A stretch of DNA of 64,000 nt from Actinomycetes bacterium (GTDB taxonomy: Bacteria; Actinomycetota; Acidimicrobiia; Acidimicrobiales; Ilumatobacteraceae): contig JAIOPC010000007.1 in NCBI GenBank assembly GCA_021414085.1, positions 218,099 to 282,098 on the forward strand, given 5' to 3'. Both the position numbers and the translations under genes were made by a program. How positions within the stretch are numbered: position 1 is the stretch's first letter; each line of letters starts with the position of its first letter. Below, in pieces: positions 10,140 to 19,250 of this stretch. The notes under the pieces are model-generated. The model made no database searches and was not told where the DNA came from. It saw only the letters and a list, made by a program, of their open reading frames with translations.

Positions 10140-10925
10140 ATGGCCAAAATTCTTGACGAGACACCACGCCCTACCCTGAAGGACCGCATGACCAAGATGG
10201 TCGACGGTCTGCAGGGCAGCCAGGCGTGGGCCAGCATCTTCCGCCCGGGCAGCATCTTCCGTAAGGGCTACACCGATAGCCCGCGTAACCGCAGCTACGT
10301 CGTCATGAACTCGGTGCTGTATCACCTGCACCCGGTGAAGGTGAAGCGTCACGCAGTGAAGGTGAGTTACACGCTGTGCCTCGGCGGGCTCAGCTTCTTC
10401 CTCTTCATCTTGCTCACGGTCACCGGCATCTTCTTGATGTTCTTCTACCGACCCACCGATGTCAGCGCGTGGAACGACATCTCCAACCTGCAGACCTCGG
10501 TCGCGTTTGGGTTACTTGTCCGCAACATGCATCGATGGGGCGCGCACCTCATGGTGCTCACCGTCTTCTTGCATATGGCGCGCGTGTTCTACCACGGTGC
10601 CTACAAGCCGCCGCGCGAGTTCAACTGGGTGATCGGTGTCGTGTTGTTGATGCTCACTCTGTTGCTCTCCTTCACCGGCTATCTGTTGCCATGGGACCAA
10701 CTTGCGCTGTGGGCCGTCACGGTCGGTACGAACATGATGGGATACAGCCCTGTCATCGGCGATCAGGTGCGCTTCGTGTTGTTGGGTGGCAAGGAGATCA
10801 GCGGCGACACCCTGCTCCGATGGTATGTGCTGCACGTTTTGATGTTGCCCTTTGTCATTGTGATCTTTATGGCCGTGCACTTCTGGCGAGTCCGTAAAGA
10901 CGGCGGAATCTCAGGACCTCTCTGA
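10140..10925 (+). CDS. Cytochrome b6-like subunit (N-terminal cytochrome b)
   Basis: 261 aa. Four-helix heme b subunit of a split, b6f-like quinol:cytochrome c reductase. Heme ligands are visible as H131/H145 and H232/H247; spacings 14 and 15 are the b6 pattern. Cys80 sits in CLGG at the start of the first helix, matching the b6 cysteine that binds the extra heme c(n)/c(i). The protein ends after the fourth helix, and the remainder of cytochrome b is encoded by the next gene, which overlaps by one base (TGATG). Confidence 0.93.
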   Translation: MAKILDETPRPTLKDRMTKMVDGLQGSQAWASIFRPGSIFRKGYTDSPRNRSYVVMNSVLYHLHPVKVKRHAVKVSYTLCLGGLSFFLFILLTVTGIFLMFFYRPTDVSAWNDISNLQTSVAFGLLVRNMHRWGAHLMVLTVFLHMARVFYHGAYKPPREFNWVIGVVLLMLTLLLSFTGYLLPWDQLALWAVTVGTNMMGYSPVIGDQVRFVLLGGKEISGDTLLRWYVLHVLMLPFVIVIFMAVHFWRVRKDGGISGPL

Positions 10926-11596
10926 TGACCGAAATCCCCGAACACCTTCTGAAGCGTGCAAAGGCAGCTCGCGCGCAGACCTCGGATGCTCCTGCGGACG
11001 CCGACGCGCCCGCTGGTGGTGGCGTAGCTGTCAAGGAGAAAGTTGCGAGCGCAGTTTCGGCCGCACCAGCTCGCAGTGGGCCGCTTGGTACAGGCCCGGG
11101 GGGCAACACCCAGCGCCTGCTGACGGTTGTCAAGAGCGGCAGCATCCAAGACGTCAAGGCGTCGCCGGTCGACAAGGTGCACACCTGGCCGCACCTGCTC
11201 GCCGCCGAGTTCGTGGCCGCCCTCGCCTGTATGTCGTTTACGTTCTTCTTCTCGGTGTTCGTCAACGCCCCGCTGCTGCAGCAGGCCAACATCAACAAGA
11301 CGCCGAACCCGTCGAAGGCACCGTGGTACTTCTTGGGCCTGCAGGAATTGCTCACGATGTTCCACCCAATGATCGCGGGCGTGACGATTCCTGGCGTTGG
11401 CCTGGTCGCGCTGATCTTCGCCCCGTACATCGACAAGAACCCTTCCAACAAGCCCGAAGATCGCAAGTTCGCGATATCGCTGATGACCGTGCACCTGATG
11501 TTCTGGGCCGTGTTGGTCATCATCGGTTCGTTCTTCCGTGGCCCCGGCTTCAACTTCACGCTCCCCTGGCGTGACGGACTGTTCTTCGAATTGTGA
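10925..11596 (+). CDS. Subunit-IV-like protein (C-terminal cytochrome b)
   Basis: 223 aa. Carries the quinol-site region of cytochrome b: NPSKAPWYFLGLQELL (centre of the protein) is the PEWY-type segment with the glutamate replaced, as in several b6-type complexes. Three helices follow an unusual N-terminal extension of about 80 residues, rich in Ala/Lys/Pro. Its first 13 residues, [13 protein letters not shown], are shared with the cytochrome c encoded at 8207-9019. Start ATG 10925 overlaps the stop of the b6 gene. It forms the transmembrane core with the preceding subunit. Confidence 0.9.
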   Translation: MTEIPEHLLKRAKAARAQTSDAPADADAPAGGGVAVKEKVASAVSAAPARSGPLGTGPGGNTQRLLTVVKSGSIQDVKASPVDKVHTWPHLLAAEFVAALACMSFTFFFSVFVNAPLLQQANINKTPNPSKAPWYFLGLQELLTMFHPMIAGVTIPGVGLVALIFAPYIDKNPSNKPEDRKFAISLMTVHLMFWAVLVIIGSFFRGPGFNFTLPWRDGLFFEL

Positions 11597-11603
11597 GGCT
11601 GTC

Positions 11604-12464
11604 ATGAGTTCCGCTGTCACCATTGCAATCGCCGTTGGCGCCGTCACCGTTCTCGCGGCTGTCGTCATGCTCACCGCCGCGCGGCGCAGCGACGTACGTG
11701 GCGCTGGCGCGCTGAGTCGCGAGACGGTTCGTCGCGACAAAGACGCCGACATCGATCTTCCGGTCGCACCCACGGGCCGCGCAGTCGAGCGTGCTGCCGT
11801 CGAGGCTCGCCACTCCGCACTGGTCGCCAGTGCTGGCGGCCCACCGGTGATCTGGACACCACCCGACGCGGAGGAAGTCGGTGTCAACCGTCGCCAATTC
11901 CTCAATCGCGCCAGCGTTACGTTGATGAGCACGAGCTTGGCAACGTTCGGATTGGCATGCATCGCCTTCCTCTGGCCGACCTCGGCACCGATCTTCGGTG
12001 GCAAGGTCAACCTCGGCAAGCTCGACGACATCTTGTCGAGCATCCGAAGCAACAGCGGCTTCTTCTATGCGTCGAACGCTCGCTCGTACGTCACCGTCTA
12101 CCCATCAGAAGCGTTGCCCAAGGCGCGTGGTGTGAAGGAGTACACGCAACTCATCAGCGGCATGGAGAGCGGCGTCGTCGCGCTGTACCAGAAGTGCCCG
12201 CACCTGGGTTGCCGTGTTCCGCAGTGCCCCAGCAGCCAGTGGTTCGAATGCCCCTGCCACGGTTCGCAATACAACCGCGTTGGCGAGAAGAAGGGTGGGC
12301 CGGCCCCGCGGGGAATGTCCCACTTCGCGGTTGCTGTCACACCTGGTGGCGACGTCATCGTCGACACGTCGACGGTGATCGCCGGCGCTCCGATTGGCAC
12401 GAATACCACCGGGCAAGAGGCTGAAGGTCCGCACTGCCTCAGTGGCGGCGGTGGTCACGGATGA
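11604..12464 (+). CDS. Rieske [2Fe-2S] protein of the bc complex
   Basis: 286 aa. Ligands: C198 and H200 in CPHLGC, C216 and H219 in CPCHGS; C203 and C218 should form the stabilising disulfide. Two N-terminal hydrophobic helices are seen (3-24 and about 106-126). The second is preceded by NRRQFLNRAS, a Tat-like twin-arginine motif, as expected for Rieske proteins. The frame is open to 11538 but ATG 11604, just past the previous stop, is the natural start. The stop overlaps the next gene by 4 nt (ATGA). It transfers the first quinol electron to cytochrome c. Confidence 0.94.
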   Translation: MSSAVTIAIAVGAVTVLAAVVMLTAARRSDVRGAGALSRETVRRDKDADIDLPVAPTGRAVERAAVEARHSALVASAGGPPVIWTPPDAEEVGVNRRQFLNRASVTLMSTSLATFGLACIAFLWPTSAPIFGGKVNLGKLDDILSSIRSNSGFFYASNARSYVTVYPSEALPKARGVKEYTQLISGMESGVVALYQKCPHLGCRVPQCPSSQWFECPCHGSQYNRVGEKKGGPAPRGMSHFAVAVTPGGDVIVDTSTVIAGAPIGTNTTGQEAEGPHCLSGGGGHG

Positions 12465-13546
12465 TGGCACCTACTCTCGGGCTTACCACCGTTGTCGTCG
12501 GATGGGTGCTCTTCGCGTTCATCACCATCGGCTGGATCACCTACTTCTTTCTGAGCAAGGCTGCTGCGCGTAGTGAGTTGGGCTCCGAAGCCGAAGTCGC
12601 GCCGAACCGCAAGCCGTACTACGACGACGACAAGCTGGAAGGTCCCCGCCTCGAGCGCATGCAGTTCTTGGGTGTGTTGCTGCTGATCACCATGGTGATC
12701 GGGTTGCCGCTCTATTGGGTGCTCGAGCCTGGTCGCCAAGCGGGTGCCGTCGCCGCCAAGGAAGCACAGTTCCGCGGTTGGGGCGAAGGCCTGTTCCGCA
12801 CGACTGCCGACGGCGGGTTCAACTGTGCCGGTTGCCACGGTGGCATGAAGGCAGCCGGTGGTGCCGCGCCATATCCGTTGACCGACAACACCGGCAAGGT
12901 GACGGTCGTGTCATGGAACGCTCCTGCGCTCAACACCATCTTCTATCGCTACAGCCGCGACGAGATCAGGTTCATCCTCAACTACGGCCGCCCGTTTTCG
13001 CCGATGCCGGCGTGGGGTGCGCCTGGTGGTGGCCCGATGACCGAGCAGGAAATCGAGACGCTGATCGTCTATCTCGAGAGCATTCAGCTGCGGCCGGAAG
13101 GTTGCACCACCAACGACGAGTTCAGCGACAAGGGCGACCCGATTGTGTGCGACGGCGGTGTACTGCCGGAAGCGACACGGGTCGAAATCGCAACCGCGGT
13201 AGAGCGCTACCAGACGGACAACCCTGGTGCCAGCGAAGGCGAAGCGCTGTTCAACCTCAGCATTTCCAGTGGCGCCTACAGCTGTGCTCGCTGCCACACG
13301 CCCGGCTGGAGCTACGGAAACCCCGGCGTTGATGCGCAGGGTGCGTTCGGGTGGAACCTCACCGGCGGCGCTACCAACTCGCACTTCGCCAACGAGGAAG
13401 ACATGATCGCATTTGTGAAGGCTGGGTCTAAGAACGGCGCCCGCTATGGCCTGCAGAGCCAAGGCAGTGGCCGTATGCCCGGCTTTGGTCACGTGCTGAC
13501 CGACGAACAAATCAAGGCCGTTGTCGAATATGTGCGGGGGCTGTGA
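12461..13546 (+). CDS. Diheme cytochrome c subunit of the bc complex
   Basis: 361 aa. Two membrane helices (about 8-31 and 69-89) are followed by two class I cytochrome c domains, heme motifs CAGCH (122-126) and CARCH (275-279). Candidate axial methionines lie in SPMPAWG and GRMPGFG. This is the actinobacterial-style diheme c1 equivalent (QcrC role) but with two N-terminal helices instead of one. It overlaps the Rieske gene by 4 nt and the next membrane gene by 1 nt. It would accept electrons from the Rieske centre and pass them to an oxidase or to the cytochrome encoded at 8207-9019. Confidence 0.92.
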   Translation: MMAPTLGLTTVVVGWVLFAFITIGWITYFFLSKAAARSELGSEAEVAPNRKPYYDDDKLEGPRLERMQFLGVLLLITMVIGLPLYWVLEPGRQAGAVAAKEAQFRGWGEGLFRTTADGGFNCAGCHGGMKAAGGAAPYPLTDNTGKVTVVSWNAPALNTIFYRYSRDEIRFILNYGRPFSPMPAWGAPGGGPMTEQEIETLIVYLESIQLRPEGCTTNDEFSDKGDPIVCDGGVLPEATRVEIATAVERYQTDNPGASEGEALFNLSISSGAYSCARCHTPGWSYGNPGVDAQGAFGWNLTGGATNSHFANEEDMIAFVKAGSKNGARYGLQSQGSGRMPGFGHVLTDEQIKAVVEYVRGL

Positions 13547-14361
13547 TGAACGCGTTGTTGGCAATCAACTGGGAACCTGAACTTCGCGGCATCATCATCG
13601 TCATCATCGCGGTCGGCACGTTGTGCGGCAGCGTGTATCTCATCCTCGGTACCAACCTTGGTGCCCGCTTGGGTTTACTTGTCGCGTTGGCCGGGCTCGC
13701 TGGCTGGATGTTCATCCTCGGCGCAACGTGGTGGACGTATAGCAAAGGTCTGCTCGGCGACGAGCCTTCGTGGAAACCGGTGGCTGGCAAGACGATCATT
13801 CGCGAGTACGAGGCGCTCTCGGAACTCGGATTGCTCGACGCACCGTTCACGGCAACCGACGATGTCACCGCCGACGCCGACAGCGTTGAGGCGCTGCTCG
13901 TCGACCAGGACTGGGCCAAGCTCGATTCTGCGTTGCCGTCTTTCCAGCAGGCGGCGTCTGCTGGCACTGAGGTTGTGATTGCAGCCGAGACGTTCGCAGC
14001 TGGCGAGTTCCAGGTTGTCAACGTGTTCGACATCGGTGGCGAGCGCAGCCCAATTCTCTTCGACGGCAAGATCGACTTCATTGCCTTCTTCCACAAGCCG
14101 CACTACGTGCTCGTCGAAATCGCACCGTTGGTTCCGCAGCGCACCGAGCCGGGTCGTGCCCCGGCGCGCTCGGTGATCGACACGTCGCGTCCGCACGAGT
14201 ACGTGTACATGATTCGCGACCTTGGCTCGAAGCGAGTGCCCGCCGCGATCATCACGATCTCATCACTGGTTATCTTGCTGCTGACTTGTTGGCTGCTACA
14301 CACTCGCGACCAACGCGTACGCGAGAACCGGTCGGCCAAGGCGCTGCCGGCGGGGGTATGA
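13546..14361 (+). CDS. Membrane protein between the bc and nuo genes, unknown function
   Basis: 271 aa. Two N-terminal helices (about 13-34 and 40-62), a soluble extracytoplasmic domain of about 160 residues with a central acidic stretch (DDVTADADSVEALL), and one C-terminal helix (about 228-248) with a basic tail. I recognise no family. Start ATG 13546 overlaps the cytochrome c stop (TGATG); GTG 13543 is an alternative. It ends 4 nt before nuoA. Position suggests a bc-complex subunit or a factor joining complexes I and III. Confidence 0.72.
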   Translation: MNALLAINWEPELRGIIIVIIAVGTLCGSVYLILGTNLGARLGLLVALAGLAGWMFILGATWWTYSKGLLGDEPSWKPVAGKTIIREYEALSELGLLDAPFTATDDVTADADSVEALLVDQDWAKLDSALPSFQQAASAGTEVVIAAETFAAGEFQVVNVFDIGGERSPILFDGKIDFIAFFHKPHYVLVEIAPLVPQRTEPGRAPARSVIDTSRPHEYVYMIRDLGSKRVPAAIITISSLVILLLTCWLLHTRDQRVRENRSAKALPAGV

Positions 14362-14365
14362 CTCG

Positions 14366-14836
14366 ATGGGTCAGTACTTGCCCATCGTCTGCCTGCTCGT
14401 GCTGGCCACGCTTTTTGGCGCGCTGAGTTTTTTCGCATCGGGCTTGTTGGCGCCAAGGCGTCCCTCGTCGGCGAAGTCGGCCCCGTATGAATGCGGCATC
14501 GTGCCCAGCCGCGAGCCACCAGATCGCTTTCCCGTCACGTTCTACGTCGTTGCGATGCTCTTCATCATGTTCGATATCGAACTGATCTTCATTTACCCGT
14601 TTGCAGTCGACCGCAAGTTCCTCGGTGCCTACGCCCTGTGGGAAATGATCGGGTTCAGCGCGGTGTTCTTCGCAGCCTTCGTTTACGTCGTTGCGCGTGG
14701 CGCTCTTGATTGGGGCCCGGTTGCCCAGCATCGTCAGTTGCAGCAGGCCGCCAGGGATCAACACACTCCGACCGGATCGGTTCGTGTCGTCGGACTTGAG
14801 GGTCGTGCTGACCGGTCCATTGAAACGGCAGCATGA
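14366..14836 (+). CDS. nuoA: NADH-quinone oxidoreductase subunit A
   Basis: 156 aa, three membrane helices. The conserved loop YECGIVP and the acidic helix [16 protein letters not shown] identify NuoA. It is longer than the usual ~120 aa because of a hydrophilic C-terminal tail of about 35 residues. It helps form the quinone chamber with NuoH and NuoJ. First of 14 contiguous nuo genes and only 4 nt after the bc operon, so cotranscription with it is likely. Overlaps nuoB by 4 nt. Confidence 0.95.
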   Translation: MGQYLPIVCLLVLATLFGALSFFASGLLAPRRPSSAKSAPYECGIVPSREPPDRFPVTFYVVAMLFIMFDIELIFIYPFAVDRKFLGAYALWEMIGFSAVFFAAFVYVVARGALDWGPVAQHRQLQQAARDQHTPTGSVRVVGLEGRADRSIETAA

Positions 14837-15420
14837 GCCTCATCAAAGACATCCAAGCCGACGGCTTCGGTGGCATCCCACACAACGCAATCACCGCCAA
14901 GTTGGAAGACCTGGTCGGGTGGGCGCGTAGTCGCAGTTCGTGGCCGGCGTCGTTCGGTCTCGCCTGTTGTGCCATCGAGATGATGGCCACCGGCGCTGCG
15001 CATTACGACATCAGTCGCTTTGGCATGGAAGTGTTTCGCGCCTCGCCGCGGCAGGCCGACATCATGATCGTCGCTGGTCGCGTCAGCCAGAAGATGGCAC
15101 CGGTATTGCGGCAGGTCTACGACCAGATGATGGAACCGAAGTGGGTCATCAGCATGGGTGTGTGCGCCAGCAGCGGTGGCATGTTCAACAACTACGCGAT
15201 CGTGCAGGGCGTCGACCAGGTTGTACCAGTCGACGTGTACGCGCCGGGTTGCCCGCCTACCCCCGAGACGTTGATCCATGCGATCGAGACGTTGCACCAG
15301 AAGATCGAGGACGGCGAGTTACTGAAGCGACGCAGCGCCAACGGCGGCGGCGCCCACATGCACGTCACCGAGATTCCGCAGGGCGCGCGGCCGATGCCGG
15401 TCATCCTGGGGCGTCGATAG
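14833..15420 (+). CDS. nuoB: NADH-quinone oxidoreductase subunit B
   Basis: 195 aa. Carries terminal cluster N2, which reduces quinone. Ligands are visible: adjacent cysteines in GLACCAIEM, one in [10 protein letters not shown] and one in APGCPPTPE. The C-terminal tail past residue ~160 is variable. Start overlaps nuoA by 4 nt (ATGA). All four N2 cysteines are present, so the subunit should be functional. Confidence 0.97.
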   Translation: MSLIKDIQADGFGGIPHNAITAKLEDLVGWARSRSSWPASFGLACCAIEMMATGAAHYDISRFGMEVFRASPRQADIMIVAGRVSQKMAPVLRQVYDQMMEPKWVISMGVCASSGGMFNNYAIVQGVDQVVPVDVYAPGCPPTPETLIHAIETLHQKIEDGELLKRRSANGGGAHMHVTEIPQGARPMPVILGRR

Positions 15421-15422
15421 TC

Positions 15423-15902
15423 GTGTCAGGTCCAGGCGTGTCGACCGATTTCAGTCGCGAGCAACGGGTGGTGCATTGCACGCGCGCCGAGTACGTCGCC
15501 ACCGTTCGCGCACTGCTCGCAGACACATTCTCGATGTGTGTCGACCTGACCGCTGTCGACTACCTGACCTACGCCGGCGACCGGTCGTTGCCCACCGGGG
15601 TCGCCGCCGAGCGCTTCGAAGTCGTCGTCAACCTGCTTTCAATCGAGAAGCGCGAACGAGCGCGGGTGCGCGTGCAGGTGCCAGCCGACGACGCATCCAT
15701 TGCAACGTTGTTCGACATGTATCCCGGCAGCGAGGCGATGGAGCGCGAGGTGTACGACATGTTCGGCATCGTGTTCACTGATCACCCAGACCTCACTCGC
15801 ATTCTGATGCCCGAGGATTGGGACGGCTTTCCGCTGCGCAAGGATTACGACCAAGGTCGCATTCCGGTGCAGTTCAGCGGCGACTTTGCGGTCCAGTCGT
15901 GA
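15423..15902 (+). CDS. nuoC: NADH-quinone oxidoreductase subunit C
   Basis: 159 aa. 30-kDa-type peripheral arm subunit. The family signature is ERFEVVVNLLS followed by the C-terminal block MEREVYDMFGIVFTDHPD and GFPLRKDY. The frame is open well upstream into nuoB; the start was taken as GTG 15423, 2 nt after the nuoB stop, with GTG 15438 as an alternative. The stop overlaps nuoD (GTGA). It packs against NuoD and NuoB. Confidence 0.94.
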   Translation: MSGPGVSTDFSREQRVVHCTRAEYVATVRALLADTFSMCVDLTAVDYLTYAGDRSLPTGVAAERFEVVVNLLSIEKRERARVRVQVPADDASIATLFDMYPGSEAMEREVYDMFGIVFTDHPDLTRILMPEDWDGFPLRKDYDQGRIPVQFSGDFAVQS

Positions 15903-17236
15903 CAGACATTCTCGCGACCATTGAAGGTGGCAACGAGGCTGAGCAGGGCCTCAAGCCGCGCAGCGAACTGACCGCGCGCGAGTTGATGCGCGAGGTCGGC
16001 GCGGTGCTCCGCATGAGCGAGGCCGAGGTCGCCAAGCTCGGCGACGCGCCCGACGACCCATCCGACGATCAGACGATGATCATCAACATGGGGCCGCAAC
16101 ATCCAAGCACCCATGGTGTGCTGCGCTTGATGCTCGAACTGCAGGGCGAAACCGTGTTGCGCTGCAAGCCTGTGATCGGGTACTTGCACACCGGCATGGA
16201 GAAGACCGGTGAGGCGCTGACCTACATGCAAGGTGGCACCAACGTCACCCGCATGGACTACGTGAGCCCGCTGAACAACGAGCTCGTGTTCTCGATGGCA
16301 ACCGAGAAGTTGCTCGGGATCGAGAACGACATTCCGGAGCGCGCGGTCTGGATGCGCATGCTGCTCAGCGAACTGAACCGCATGTCATCGCATCTGTTGT
16401 TCCTGGCAACCAACGGTATGGACCTTGGCGCCGTCAGCATGATGATCTACGGCTGGCGCGAACGCGAGGAAGTGTTGCGCTTCTTCCAGAAGGTCACCGG
16501 GCTGCGCATGAACCACAACTTCATTCGTCCCGGTGGCGTCGCTGCCGATCTTCCCGACGGATGGCGCGACGACGTGCTGCGGTTACTCAACCTGATTCCG
16601 TCGCGACTCGACGAATACGACACCCTGATGACCGGTCAGCCGATCTGGCGCGAACGTTTGCAGGGAGTGGGCGTCATCACCGCGCAGGAGGCGATGGCCC
16701 TCGGCGCGACTGGCCCGATTCTGCGCGCCACCGGGGTCGCGTGGGACCTTCGCCGCGATCAGCCGTACCTGCATTACGACCAGGTCGAGTTCGACGTCGT
16801 CGTTGGCGAGTACGGCGATGCGTTCGACCGTTACAGCATTCGCCTCAACGAGGTACGCGAGAGCATGCGCATCGTGCACCAAATCCTCGACCGCATGCCC
16901 GGCGGCGACTACCGCATCCAGAACAAGAAGGTGACGCCACCGCCACGTGCTCGTATCAACGAGAGCATGGAAGCGTTGATTCATCACTTCAAGCTGTTCA
17001 CCGAAGGCTTCAAGGTCCCCGAGGGTGAGGTGTACGTCGCGATCGAGAGTCCGCGTGGTGAGATCGGCTGCTACATCGCCAGCGATGGTTCCGCGACGCC
17101 GTATCGCATGCACGTGCGCGCGCCATCGTTCGTCAACATCCAATGCCTGCCGCACATGATGCGCGGCGGACTCATCGCCGACGCGGTGGCCATCATCTCG
17201 TCGACCGACCCCGTTCTTGGTGAGGTCGACCGATGA
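15899..17236 (+). CDS. nuoD: NADH-quinone oxidoreductase subunit D
   Basis: 445 aa. 49-kDa subunit lining the quinone site; the site motif GPQHPSTHG (65-73) includes the conserved His pair. An N-terminal extension of about 50 residues precedes the core. At the position of the methylated arginine of mitochondrial NDUFS2 (HRG) this protein has HTG (Thr98), as in many actinobacterial enzymes and unlike the second NuoD in this window. Start GTG 15899 overlaps the nuoC stop; the frame is open upstream to 15818. Confidence 0.96.
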   Translation: MTDILATIEGGNEAEQGLKPRSELTARELMREVGAVLRMSEAEVAKLGDAPDDPSDDQTMIINMGPQHPSTHGVLRLMLELQGETVLRCKPVIGYLHTGMEKTGEALTYMQGGTNVTRMDYVSPLNNELVFSMATEKLLGIENDIPERAVWMRMLLSELNRMSSHLLFLATNGMDLGAVSMMIYGWREREEVLRFFQKVTGLRMNHNFIRPGGVAADLPDGWRDDVLRLLNLIPSRLDEYDTLMTGQPIWRERLQGVGVITAQEAMALGATGPILRATGVAWDLRRDQPYLHYDQVEFDVVVGEYGDAFDRYSIRLNEVRESMRIVHQILDRMPGGDYRIQNKKVTPPPRARINESMEALIHHFKLFTEGFKVPEGEVYVAIESPRGEIGCYIASDGSATPYRMHVRAPSFVNIQCLPHMMRGGLIADAVAIISSTDPVLGEVDR

Positions 17237-17847
17237 GTCGACTGAACGACGCCAACGAAGTCTTGGCCAAGGAGATCATCGGGCGTTACCCGAAGGCGCG
17301 CTCGGCCACCATCCCGTTGTTGCATGTCGCGCAACAGCAGAACGGCTACATCACCAACGAAGCCATCGCGCACATCGCCGAGCTCGTCGGCGCCACCTCG
17401 GCCGAGGTGTTAGGCACGTGCACGTTCTACGAGATGTTCAAGATGCAGCCCGTCGGCAAGTACTTGATCAATATCTGTACGACGATGAGCTGCGCGTTGC
17501 TGGGTGCCGAGCAGTTGGTGCAACATGCCGAGCAACATCTCGGCATTAAGGCCGGTGGCACCACACCCGACGGTCTGTTCACTCTCGAACGTGCCGAGTG
17601 TCAGGCGGCCTGTACCGAAGCGCCGTGCCTGCAGGCCAACTACCGCTACCGCTACCGAGTCACACCGGCACAGCTTGATCAGTTCCTCGACGATCTCGCC
17701 GATGGGCGACTCGATGCAGAGATTCCTCCGCACGGTGTCGTGGCCCGCGTGCGTCAGAGCATTCCTGTCGATCGCGGAGTAGGCGCGGTAGCGCCCGACG
17801 AAGTGCACGAGGCGCCAGCCTGGATGTCGTTAGGTGAAAAGTCATGA
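17233..17847 (+). CDS. nuoE: NADH-quinone oxidoreductase subunit E
   Basis: 204 aa. 24-kDa thioredoxin-like subunit with [2Fe-2S] cluster N1a. Ligands are C-x4-C in CTTMSC and C-x3-C in ECQAAC. The C-terminal ~40 residues extend past the fold. Part of the NADH-oxidising module with NuoF and NuoG. Overlaps nuoD and nuoF by 4 nt each (ATGA). Confidence 0.95.
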   Translation: MSRLNDANEVLAKEIIGRYPKARSATIPLLHVAQQQNGYITNEAIAHIAELVGATSAEVLGTCTFYEMFKMQPVGKYLINICTTMSCALLGAEQLVQHAEQHLGIKAGGTTPDGLFTLERAECQAACTEAPCLQANYRYRYRVTPAQLDQFLDDLADGRLDAEIPPHGVVARVRQSIPVDRGVGAVAPDEVHEAPAWMSLGEKS

Positions 17848-19250
17848 GTAGCTACACCTGGGCTCCCGGCTTCATCGACGACGGCGACCGTCCGCAGATC
17901 GTGACCTCGCGCTTTCAATACGAAGATGGCCACACGCTGGAGCGCTATCTCGCGACCGGTGGTTACGCGGGCTTGAAGGCGGCGTTGGCGCGCACGCCGG
18001 TGCAAGTTCATGACGAAGTGAAAGCCGCAACTGTGCTTGGTCGCGGCGGTGCTGGCTTCCCGGCGGGAACCAAGTGGGGCCTCACGCCGGTGGAAGTGTG
18101 GCCGCGTTACTTGGTTGTCAACGGCGACGAAAGCGAGCCGGGCACATACAAGGACCGGTTGTTGATGGAACGCGATCCGCATCAACTGATCGAGGGCTGC
18201 CTGATCGCCTGCTACGCGGCTGGTCTTTCGCAATGCTTCCTCTACATACGCGGCGAGATGGCGTTGGCACAGGAACGCGTCGCCACCGCGCTCAACGATG
18301 CGTACGCAGCGGGCTACATCGGTCGCAACATCCTGGGCAGCAAGTTCAGCGTTGATGTCGTGTTGCACTGGGGCGCCGGCGCCTACGTGGTCGGCGAGGA
18401 AACGGCTCTCATCGAATCGTTGGAAGGCAACCGCGGCATGCCGCGCTTGAAACCGCCGTTCTTTCCGGCGGCGATCGGCCTGTACGGCAAGCCGACGATC
18501 GTCAACAACGTCGAGACGCTCGCCAACTTGCCGTGGCTGCTCACCCATAGCGCAGCCGAGTACACCGCGATCGGTACCGCAACGTCGCCGGGCACGCGCA
18601 TGGTGGCGGTCTCGGGTCATGTGAAGCGCCCAGGCGTCTTCGAGATCGTTAACGGCACCACGACGTTTCGCGACTTGTTGTACGGCGCCGAGTTCTGCCA
18701 AGGCATTCGCGACGGTAACGAGTTGAAGGCGTTCGTACCGGGTGGCGGTTCCGCTCCATGGTTCCTGCCCGATCAACTCGATCTTCCATTCGAAGCGAAG
18801 TTGGTGGGCGCTGCTGGCAGCATGCTCGGCTCGGGTGCTGTCATGGTGATGGACGAAACAACCGACATCCCGACGGCTGCCCACACGCTGACGCGCTTTT
18901 ACGCACATGAGTCGTGCGGGAAGTGTGTGCCCTGTCGCGAAGGCGGAACGTGGCTGGAACGAATCATGGAGCGACTGGCCGATGGTCGTGGCACCGAGAG
19001 CGATCTCGCCCAGTTGTTGGAGATCGGCCAAACGATTTGTCCCGGGCCGTTCCCGCATGCGGCCAGTGAACGGCTCGGCTTGGAGGCGGCTCCGTTTCCA
19101 TTCAAGATGACCACGATCTGCTTCGTCGGCCCCTCCGCGTACACCTCTGTGCACTCGGCGATCACCCTGTTCCGCAGCGAGTTCGAAGCCAAGTTGATCA
19201 AGCGCAAACTCATTCCAGTCTCAGTAGGGGCGACCGATGACGGACACTAA
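17844..19250 (+). CDS. nuoF: NADH-quinone oxidoreductase subunit F (NADH/FMN site)
   Basis: 468 aa. Binds NADH and FMN: glycine-rich GRGGAGFPAGTKWG and the FMN motif VNGDESEPGTYKDR. Cluster N3 ligands are C-x2-C-x2-C in CGKCVPC plus a later cysteine in TICPGPF; the more usual family text there is TICALGD, so the loop differs. Start overlaps nuoE by 4 nt and the stop overlaps nuoG by 14 nt. This is the electron entry point of the 14-subunit complex, which the second nuo operon lacks. Confidence 0.96.
   Translation: MSSYTWAPGFIDDGDRPQIVTSRFQYEDGHTLERYLATGGYAGLKAALARTPVQVHDEVKAATVLGRGGAGFPAGTKWGLTPVEVWPRYLVVNGDESEPGTYKDRLLMERDPHQLIEGCLIACYAAGLSQCFLYIRGEMALAQERVATALNDAYAAGYIGRNILGSKFSVDVVLHWGAGAYVVGEETALIESLEGNRGMPRLKPPFFPAAIGLYGKPTIVNNVETLANLPWLLTHSAAEYTAIGTATSPGTRMVAVSGHVKRPGVFEIVNGTTTFRDLLYGAEFCQGIRDGNELKAFVPGGGSAPWFLPDQLDLPFEAKLVGAAGSMLGSGAVMVMDETTDIPTAAHTLTRFYAHESCGKCVPCREGGTWLERIMERLADGRGTESDLAQLLEIGQTICPGPFPHAASERLGLEAAPFPFKMTTICFVGPSAYTSVHSAITLFRSEFEAKLIKRKLIPVSVGATDDGH

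Noticed and set aside
10763..12052. 429-residue open frame on the minus strand opposite the bc genes
   Set aside because: Shadow of the subunit IV and Rieske genes, which have clear motifs; no family resemblance or start signal.
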